Assembly: GCA_017883485.1 (NCBI GenBank)
Contig: JADGNM010000037.1
Span: forward strand, 1-12,051
Direction of reading: 5' to 3'
Length of the DNA: 12,051 nt
Origin: Methanosarcina sp.
Lineage (GTDB): Archaea > Halobacteriota > Methanosarcinia > Methanosarcinales > Methanosarcinaceae
Part shown: piece by piece, positions 6,717 to 12,051 of the stretch
How positions within the stretch are numbered: the first letter of the stretch is position 1
Layout of the letters: each line of letters opens with the position of its first letter
Translations under genes and position numbers: made by a program
The notes under the pieces: model-generated
The model's input: only the letters and a program-made list of their open reading frames with translations
Databases searched by the model: none
Told to the model about the DNA's origin: nothing

Positions 6717-6983
6717 ATGACGACGATCTTAATGGACTTTACCGCAACATGGTGTGGACCTTGCAGGATGCAAAAACCGATTCTCGAAGAACTCGAAAAA
6801 AAGTACAGGGATAAGGTTGAGTTCAAAGTCGTAGATGTGGATGAAAACCAGAAACTTGCCTCGGAATACGGCATACATGCTGTTCCGACATTGATCATCC
6901 TGAAAGATGGGGTCGAAGTAAAGCGCTTCATGGGGGTAACCCAGGGCAGTGTATTGGCATTGGAACTCGATAAAACTCTCTAA
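6717..6983 (+). CDS. Thioredoxin (short archaeal type)
   Basis: This is a small thiol-disulfide oxidoreductase that reduces protein disulfides, normally recharged by a thioredoxin reductase. The product is 88 residues, shorter than classical thioredoxins (about 105), because the N-terminal strand and helix are trimmed. The active site WCGPC is at 12-16, preceded by DFTAT and with the buried Asp7. The cis-proline motif AVPTLI is at 55-60 (Pro57), and the C-terminal GVTQGSVLALEL helix is in place. So all catalytic parts are present. It is cytoplasmic, with no signal peptide. The ATG at 6717 follows AGGTGA (6707-6712), a good ribosome site at short spacing. It stands alone, with a candidate operator upstream and a good hairpin terminator downstream. 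No reductase gene is in the window. Confidence 0.94.
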   Translation: MTTILMDFTATWCGPCRMQKPILEELEKKYRDKVEFKVVDVDENQKLASEYGIHAVPTLIILKDGVEVKRFMGVTQGSVLALELDKTL

Positions 6984-7013
6984 TCTCCTGCTTTTCTGAT
7001 AAGACTGCTCAGG

Positions 7014-7041
7014 GCTCCAGAAACCTGGGGCTAATCTTTTT
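7014..7041 (+). terminator. Terminator of the thioredoxin gene
   Basis: GCTCCAG (7014-7020) and CTGGGGC (7025-7031) form a seven-pair stem with one wobble pair and an AAAC tetraloop. It is followed after six bases by TTTTT (7037-7041). It lies 30 bp after the thioredoxin stop. Confidence 0.55.
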
Positions 7042-7140
7042 CTCTATCAATTCCAAAGAAAACCGAATAAACTCATGTTTGTTTTTATCCTCACCCAAGA
7101 GCAGCTGGGCCTGACTTCGAGCAAATAAAGATGGGCTTCA

Positions 7141-7211
7141 TCTTCGTGGAACGAAAGCAGTTCGGACTTACGAACTTGAAGCGCAAAATCAAGCATGACC
7201 GCGTAAGTCCT
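7141..7211. other. Cluster of overlapping inverted repeats
   Basis: Three dyads lie within 70 bp. TTCGT/ACGAA surrounds a 3-nt loop (about 7143-7155). AGTTCG (7159-7164) pairs with CGAACT (7171-7176). GGACTTACG (7164-7172) pairs with CGTAAGTCC (7202-7210), enclosing a smaller CTTGA/TCAAG stem (7175-7179 and 7189-7193). The second and third stems share bases, so only one can form at a time. No T run follows on either strand. It lies just downstream of the minus-strand beta-helix gene and may be its 3' end structure, a small RNA or a decayed element. A 34-codon plus-strand frame (7131-7235) overlaps it without a ribosome site. Confidence 0.35.
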
Positions 7212-7241
7212 GGAAGTTTTAAACTATCTCCCTAAGCAGTA

Positions 7242-8711
7242 TTAACTGTACCTCCCGATATTTACATGTTTATCGCTACTTCCAAGCTCTATTGAAGAGT
7301 ATGGGGAAAGATATCCGGCACCGATGCAGGGAGACGTTGATTTCAGGTGGTAATTATGGTTCTGCTGGTTTACAAAAAGAGGATCTACATAAATGTCAGA
7401 GGTTGAATTTGCATTTTTGTAATTTCCACCAAAATTATTGTAGAGGCAGTTGTTTTCCAGAATAAAGGTATGTGTTTCAGGGAGGTAATTGATTATTCCA
7501 TACCCTGTCCCGCTCGGGTCTTTTGAACGTTCCCGGGTATTTACTATTATGTTGTTGCGGACAATCGTTGTATACCCCTTACCCTGCGGTGAAAGGTCGA
7601 TGCCCGAATCAACACCTGTAGAAACCGGAGGATACATGTGGGTAACAGCAGCATGATAAACACCGTCAAAGACATTATTTTCGATAAGGGTATCGTAAAA
7701 TCCGCTTGTTACTATGCCTCCTACCCAGTCAATACTTGGATTCGTACCCGTATTGTAAAGTACATTGTGATGAATATGGACGTTTTGAGTCTCTTTTTTT
7801 GAATAAGGCTCTCCATAACCTATCAGCCAGATTCCAGGCCCATAAGTATCATTAATTGTGTTATTATATACCTCTATATCGTTAACGATGCCTTTTGATT
7901 TCTCGACCTGAACACCCGGACCGCCTGCATTCCAGTTATTAAAAGAGTCGATTACGTTATCGTGAAATTTCACGCGGTTTGAATTACTTGCCCTGAGAGC
8001 GCTATTAGTCCTGCAGGTTATGCGGTTGTTCCAGGCTTCCACTTTCGAGCAATTAATGGCATAAAGACCGTCATGCCCGAGTTTATATATTTTATTATTA
8101 TAAAACTGAATGCCGGAACCATTCTCTACTCTTAACCCATCTCCCATTCCATCATGCATATACATCTTGCTCACTTTTACGTTTTTACAGTTATTAAAGT
8201 ACATTATGTTATAGTACCCTCTTCCCAATTTGATTTCACTATTACCGGCATAGTTACCATTAACTTCAAAGCCCTTTACGGTAATGTTATCATTTCTCAG
8301 ACTGTTCATCTGCTGTATAAGGGGCCTCATCGCAGGCCACCCTGCGTGATTAGCAAGTTTAATCACGGCAGTAGAATCTCCTTCAAGGACAGTATTGCTT
8401 CCAATGAAAATGCTGTCAGAAATAACATACGTCCCGGGACCTTTCAAATGAACGGTTGTGTACTGAGGATTCTCTGCAACGTATTCAAGAGCTTTATTTA
8501 TCTCTATATGGTCATCACTCCCATCACAGTTGAAATCTCCACTTCCATCGCCAGCTACATAGACAGTCTTATTCGACTGCATAGTAGAATGCCTGAGGTA
8601 TTTATCAGGAAGAATGGCTATCCCGAGTGCAATCAGGAAAATCAGAACTACAATGGAAACTCCTATTTTTTTTCTGTTTTGCCGTATATATTCCAGATAC
8701 TTTCCGTCCAT
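7242..8711 (-). CDS. Membrane-anchored parallel beta-helix surface protein 1
   Basis: This 489-residue protein is predicted to be a right-handed parallel beta-helix of the pectate-lyase-like/NosD type held at the cell surface. The N terminus is short and basic (NRKK at 12-15) and is followed by one hydrophobic segment (about 16-34), a signal anchor. The motif GDGSGDFNCDGSDD (54-67) followed by EINKAL is the archaeal version of the GDG-x-DD start of pectate-lyase-like domains. TYVISDSIFIGSNTVLEG (94-111) then starts the helix, and many x-x-NNxI/NNxF coils follow (YNNKI, HDNVI, YNNTI, HHNVL, ENNVF, RNNII). It ends with YHLKSTSPCIGAG, a common cap of such proteins. The activity (glycan lyase, binding or structural) is not determined. 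The ATG at 8711 follows AAGGGATAAAA. The next gene upstream on the same strand is its paralogue. Confidence 0.85.
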   Translation of the reverse strand: MDGKYLEYIRQNRKKIGVSIVVLIFLIALGIAILPDKYLRHSTMQSNKTVYVAGDGSGDFNCDGSDDHIEINKALEYVAENPQYTTVHLKGPGTYVISDSIFIGSNTVLEGDSTAVIKLANHAGWPAMRPLIQQMNSLRNDNITVKGFEVNGNYAGNSEIKLGRGYYNIMYFNNCKNVKVSKMYMHDGMGDGLRVENGSGIQFYNNKIYKLGHDGLYAINCSKVEAWNNRITCRTNSALRASNSNRVKFHDNVIDSFNNWNAGGPGVQVEKSKGIVNDIEVYNNTINDTYGPGIWLIGYGEPYSKKETQNVHIHHNVLYNTGTNPSIDWVGGIVTSGFYDTLIENNVFDGVYHAAVTHMYPPVSTGVDSGIDLSPQGKGYTTIVRNNIIVNTRERSKDPSGTGYGIINYLPETHTFILENNCLYNNFGGNYKNANSTSDIYVDPLFVNQQNHNYHLKSTSPCIGAGYLSPYSSIELGSSDKHVNIGRYS

Positions 8712-8975
8712 TTTTATCCCTTACTTTTAATATATCTCCAATTTTGAAAAAGATATTATAGGTTAGCTGTTGATCAGACCTGAAAAACGAACAAATCATT
8801 TGCGTTTTGAAAAAACAAAGACGAGATCTTATACCTGCATTTTTTTGTAGCATGCTCCCGCGGCCAATTAGTATTAGTAGTTGCTTTAGAATATTATGAA
8901 TAATAAGCATTTCAAGCTATTTCGCAATATGGCATAATAATACCTTATTTATAATAAATCGATCTAATTTACTCT

Positions 8976-8995
8976 CGTAAAAATTCATTTTTACG
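8976..8995. promoter_or_regulatory. 20-bp palindrome upstream of beta-helix gene 1
   Basis: CGTAAAAAT (8976-8984) and ATTTTTACG (8987-8995) are perfect inverted repeats separated by only 2 bp. A 2-nt loop makes an RNA hairpin strained, so a DNA-binding dyad is more likely. It sits 20-50 bp before the TATA-like box on the minus strand, where archaeal activators usually bind. Function is inferred from position only. Confidence 0.35.
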
Positions 8996-9018
8996 GAACT
9001 ATTTATTCGAGGGATAGG

Positions 9019-9053
9019 ATAGAGCGTAAGAAGGAGAATAGAGCATAAGAAGG
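9019..9053. repeat. Short direct repeat, 16 bp twice
   Basis: ATAGAGCGTAAGAAGG (9019-9034) and ATAGAGCATAAGAAGG (9038-9053) differ at one base and are separated by AGA, a period of 19 bp. They lie upstream of the 20-bp palindrome in the spacer of the paralogous genes. They could be paired activator sites or a small duplication. Confidence 0.6.
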
Positions 9054-9116
9054 CTTGCAACACAGATTAGGATTAAATGGATGGGATTAGCCTTATCTAC
9101 TCCTAAAACAGCCAGG

Positions 9117-9123
9117 AAAAAAA
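9117..9123 (-). terminator. T-rich terminator candidate of beta-helix gene 2
   Basis: On the minus strand a run of seven T lies 32-38 bp after the stop codon. Archaeal RNA polymerase can stop at U-rich runs without a hairpin, so this is plausible but unproven. No strong stem precedes it. Confidence 0.3.
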
Positions 9124-9154
9124 CTTGAAGCATATACCGCGTAAGGCCTTTTAT

Positions 9155-10525
9155 TTAGTAAGGTTTTTGCGGTCCCGCAGACAATGCTTCACTCCATTGA
9201 AAGTCTTTCTTCATAGAATCATTTTTACTAACCTGCTCTACAAACCCAGGATCAACTTTAACGTCCGTTGTGGAATTTGCAAACATATAATTTCCACCGG
9301 CATTGTTTGAAAGGCAGTTGTTTTCCAGGATAAATGAGTGGGTGTTTCTTAATTTATTATATATGGCATATCCTTTTCCTGCAGCATGACTGGGTTGTGT
9401 GTTAACTATTATATTATTTTTAACAACAGTTGTATATCCTGAACCTGGAGCTGAAAATTCATTGGTCACCTGTTTATGAGCAATGGCTGCACCGTAACAT
9501 CCGTCAAAAAGATTATTTTCTATGAGAGTATTATTAAATCCATTTAGTACTATACCCCCTGCCCAGTCAGCTCCCTGGTTAGTACCGGTTTTATAAAACT
9601 TGTTATGATGGATGTATACGTCTTTTGCTGAGTCTTTGGAATACTTAGATCCATATCCTGTGATCCAGACGCCAGCAGCATTGGTTTCGTACAACAAATT
9701 ATTGCAAATTTCTATATCATCCATCACAGTTGACGGATCGGCTTTCTGAACTTCTATTCCTGCTCCTCCTTCTCCTTCGGAATCGATGGCATTGTTATTA
9801 AATTTTACATGGTTCGTGTTGTAGACTCTTAAACCGCTATTCGTTCTGGATGTTATATTGTTGTTCCAGGCTTCAACATTTGAAGAAGAGATGGTATAGA
9901 GGGCATCGTGCCCTAATTTGTAAACTGTGTTATTGTAAAACTGGATGTTTGAACTTCTTGAGACCTTCAGCCCATCCCCATGGCTGTCATGCATGTAAAT
10001 ATCGTGGACCTGTATGTTTTCGGAATTAACAAAATGGATCAGATTGTAGTATCCCTTTCCCCTATCTAATTCACTATTATTGTCATGGTTTCCGTCAATC
10101 TCAAATCCTTTTATAATAATATTTTGATTTCCGGCACTGTCAATTTGTGTAATTAAAGGCTTTTCTTCCTTCCAGCCTGCTTTATCCTTAAGTTTGATTA
10201 CAGCAGTGGAATCCCCTTCAAAGACAGTGTTGCTTCCAATGAAAATACTGTTTGATATGACATATGTACTGTGACCCCTTAAATAAACGGTTGAGAACTG
10301 CGGGTTTTCTGCCACGTAAGCAAGAGCCTTATTTATTTCTACCTGATCGTCAGTCCCATCACAGTTGAAATCTCCACTCCCGTCGGTAGTCACATACACT
10401 ATCTTACCAGAAGGTTTAGCTGACAGGAAGAAAATTACAATTGCGATTATAAGAATAAGGATTATGCTGAAGATTATTATTTTTTTTCTGTTTCCCCATC
10501 TATGTTCTGGTATTTTCCCACTCAT
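9155..10525 (-). CDS. Membrane-anchored parallel beta-helix surface protein 2
   Basis: This is a tandem paralogue of the gene at 7242-8711. The start chosen is the ATG at 10525, not the in-frame ATG at 10537. From 10525 the N terminus aligns without gaps to the paralogue (MSGKIPEH..GNRKK against MDGKYLEY..QNRKK), and both starts follow GGGATAaAAATG-like sequence. The product is 456 residues: a basic N terminus, one hydrophobic anchor (about 16-36), TDGSGDFNCDGTDDQ, TYVISNSIFIGSNTVFEGDS, then beta-helix coils (FYNNTVYKLGHDALY, HHNKFY, ENNLF, KNNIIV, ENNCL). Long stretches are identical to the paralogue. After VDPGFVEQ the two diverge completely: this one ends VSKNDSMKKDFQWSEALSAG... and lacks the STSPCIGAG cap. 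Whether it still folds to a full-length cap is unclear. The substrate is unknown. Confidence 0.85.
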   Translation of the reverse strand: MSGKIPEHRWGNRKKIIIFSIILILIIAIVIFFLSAKPSGKIVYVTTDGSGDFNCDGTDDQVEINKALAYVAENPQFSTVYLRGHSTYVISNSIFIGSNTVFEGDSTAVIKLKDKAGWKEEKPLITQIDSAGNQNIIIKGFEIDGNHDNNSELDRGKGYYNLIHFVNSENIQVHDIYMHDSHGDGLKVSRSSNIQFYNNTVYKLGHDALYTISSSNVEAWNNNITSRTNSGLRVYNTNHVKFNNNAIDSEGEGGAGIEVQKADPSTVMDDIEICNNLLYETNAAGVWITGYGSKYSKDSAKDVYIHHNKFYKTGTNQGADWAGGIVLNGFNNTLIENNLFDGCYGAAIAHKQVTNEFSAPGSGYTTVVKNNIIVNTQPSHAAGKGYAIYNKLRNTHSFILENNCLSNNAGGNYMFANSTTDVKVDPGFVEQVSKNDSMKKDFQWSEALSAGPQKPY

Positions 10526-10657
10526 TTTATATCCCATACACTTTTGTATTTAAAAAAATTAACTATTTAAAGCTTCATATTATAATTTCGAAATTTAAGC
10601 CGGTTAGTAGATCAGCAAGATCAGAAACATGATCAAATGACATTATCAAATACATTA
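10526..10657 (-). promoter_or_regulatory. Spacer between acyltransferase and beta-helix gene 2
   Basis: On the minus strand TATA-like AATTATAATATG (about 10575-10586) lies about 50-60 bp before the chosen start. It adjoins the 12-bp palindrome AATTTCGAAATT (10584-10595). A direct repeat ACATTATCAA occurs at 10640-10649 and 10652-10661, the second copy overlapping the acyltransferase stop. A separate promoter for beta-helix gene 2 is therefore plausible, although the 132-bp gap would also allow read-through. Confidence 0.35.
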
Positions 10658-11793
10658 TCAATCCAGAAATTTCCTGAAATGAACTTTAAAACCTTCAAAG
10701 CTCGCAGGGGAATTCTTCTTTCCCGCCAGGAAGGGGAAATATTTATTAACAATATAAATAATGGGCACCAGGCCGAGAAGGTTCAAAACTGTTAAGATCA
10801 ATGCAAAAGAGGTTGTGCAACTGAAACAATCGAGATCTATCTCAAAAAAGATATTGGAAAGTTTTGTCAGAATGTCCTTCATAGGGAAATGAAGTGCAAG
10901 CACAATCAGGCTGTTTCTTCCGTAGTACTCGAGTACCTTTGAACTGCCTATTTTTTTGAAAATATATACTAAAGCAAAGATGCTTGAGAAAGCCAGTAAG
11001 TAAAACGAGAAGAAGCTTCCATATTTCATTACGTTCATATTGATTTTGTCCGTAGGAAACTCAAGCAGATACATAAAATATAATAGGCTCACAATGACAA
11101 AAATTATAGCAAAAAGTTTCTCAACTCGGAAGAGACTTTCTATAATTCTCGAATTTGACTTCAGTAAACCGGAACCAGCCCTGAGCTCTTCTTCTGTTTC
11201 TATGAATTTTCGAAATAGGTTTCCTGCTCCGTAAAAGACAACAGCAGTAAGCGCAATATCTGCATTCCAGAAAAGTCTGAAAAGCACATAAACCGAATAA
11301 AGGTACCCGATAATTCCGGCTGCAGTAAGCCAGACCATAAGCTTTCCAGGCTGCCAGTAATATCTTTTCGCAAGCCAGTAAAAGAGCAGCTCGGTTACGA
11401 AAAGGCAGGTCAGGAACCACAAAGGCGGATTATAAGAAATCATTGGACCGAGGGCGTATATGATTGAATAAATCCTGTGAAGGACATCAGCTTCGAAAAA
11501 TTTAATACTTGTAACTCCCGGGCTGTATGCTTCGTCCAGCAAAAAGTAAAACAGGCGGTAAGCACTGCAAAAGCAAAATAAGGTACAATAAGAGATCTGA
11601 ATCTTCCTTTTACAAAATTTGTAGCCGATCCTGTGTATTTTACGAAATTGAACAGGAACCCTGAAATAAAAAAGAAAAGCGGCATATGAAACGAAAAGAT
11701 GTAAGTATCAAGCGCCTCAGGTAGGCTGTAATGGGCAATTACGACCAATGCAATCCCGAATCCTTTTAAGGCATCAATCCAGAGCAGTCTCAT
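10658..11793 (-). pseudogene. Acyltransferase family 3 membrane protein, frameshifted
   Basis: This is an integral membrane O-acyltransferase of the Acyl_transf_3 family (PF01757; NolL/YrhL-like), which transfers acetyl or similar groups to sugars of surface glycans. The 5' part, in one frame from 11793 to about 11555, has LLWIDALKGFGIALVVIAHYS with the family's key His, and FHMPLFFFISGFLF. The rest lies in another frame down to 10658 and contains YNPPLWFLTCLFVTELLFYW and further hydrophobic segments. Adding one C near 11554-11556 (GCC[C]TG) joins VLTA to LFYFLLDEAYSPG and gives 378 residues, a normal size. Left alone, the first frame stops at 11440. I prefer ATG 11793 to the in-frame TTG at 11841 because family proteins start near this WIDALKG motif and a TATA-like TTTTTATACA lies about 30 bp before it. 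A genuine mutation and a sequencing error are both possible. Confidence 0.8.
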
Positions 11794-12051
11794 AAAATTC
11801 TTAAAAGTAATGGGAGAACATTGTATAAAAAGATTCGGCAAATATTAACTAATCCGTCAACAGTAGCACGATTTAAAGTTCATAAGCTTTAAAATAACAG
11901 TACTAATATTTTTTTAATTGAGACTATTAATATTTTGTCAAATTATTCAAGGAATTTTACATTCCGACCCCCCCCTTTAAATTTTTCATTGAATTTGGTT
12001 GATTTAGTGATTCTTGCCTTTTTAGATGGCGATTATTTTTACAAATAGTTA
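11794..12051. other. AT-rich region at the right edge, with a C8 tract
   Basis: This 258-bp stretch has no gene I can support. It includes the probable promoter of the acyltransferase (minus-strand TTTTTATACA around 11823-11832), loosely repeated TATTAATATTTT-like motifs (11904-11937), and a run of eight C at 11968-11975 that stands out sharply in AT-rich DNA. Confidence 0.4.

Larger units (their letters stand above)
8712..9154. other. Repeat-rich spacer between the two beta-helix genes
   Basis: This 443-bp spacer contains no credible gene; frames on either strand are extensions of the flanking genes' shadows. It should hold the promoter of beta-helix gene 1. On the minus strand TTATTATAAATAAGG (around 8945-8959) is TATA-like and would give a leader of over 200 nt. 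It also holds a 20-bp palindrome (8976-8995), a 16-bp direct repeat (9019-9053) and a T-rich run after beta-helix gene 2. Confidence 0.5.

Noticed and set aside
8154..8910. Frames at 8154-8747 (plus) and 8605-8910 (minus)
   Set aside because: Both overlap the anchored beta-helix gene in other frames and show no domain.
11121..11420. 99-codon minus-strand frame inside the acyltransferase
   Set aside because: It is out of frame with the clear membrane-protein reading and has no domain of its own.

Overview
The window looks like chromosomal DNA of a methanogenic archaeon, most probably a Methanosarcina. The evidence is a coenzyme F420 biosynthesis gene (cofE), an archaeal-type cis-polyprenyl diphosphate synthase, Methanosarcina-style cell-surface beta-helix proteins sharing a GDFNCDG(S/T)DD motif, AT-rich intergenic regions with archaeal TATA-like boxes, and long leaders. 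The species is not determined. No rRNA, tRNA, CRISPR array or phage module was seen.

Left part (1-2938). A putative metal-ion permease (ArsP_2 / 'putative manganese transporter' family, minus strand) is followed by an unrecognised 57-residue coiled-coil ORF on the plus strand and then an amidohydrolase gene on the minus strand. The amidohydrolase is interrupted by a 121-bp non-autonomous element with perfect 18-bp terminal inverted repeats (TIRs) and a 4-bp target duplication. Removing the element and one duplicate restores a clean 387-codon frame. A diverged second copy lies at the left window edge, exactly at the 3' end of the permease, and its inverted repeat supplies the permease stop codon.

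Middle part (3139-6983). These are housekeeping-type genes: uppS (lipid carrier synthesis, TTG start behind a strong Shine-Dalgarno), a convergent gene that is almost entirely pentapeptide repeats, cofE (F420 polyglutamylation) and a short thioredoxin. The thioredoxin has a near-perfect dyad in its upstream region.

Right part (7242-11793). Three minus-strand genes are read in the order acyltransferase, beta-helix protein 2, beta-helix protein 1. The two beta-helix proteins are tandem paralogues, each with an N-terminal membrane anchor and a pectate-lyase-like fold predicted outside the cell. They differ mainly at the C terminus. The acyltransferase-3 gene carries a single-base frameshift. Together with uppS, these genes suggest surface glycan synthesis, modification or binding, but that link is inference from family and proximity.

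I see no clearly new multi-gene system. The best observations are the small inverted-repeat element and its two copies, several unexplained palindromes in promoter regions, the diverging beta-helix pair, and two broken genes that are otherwise intact.
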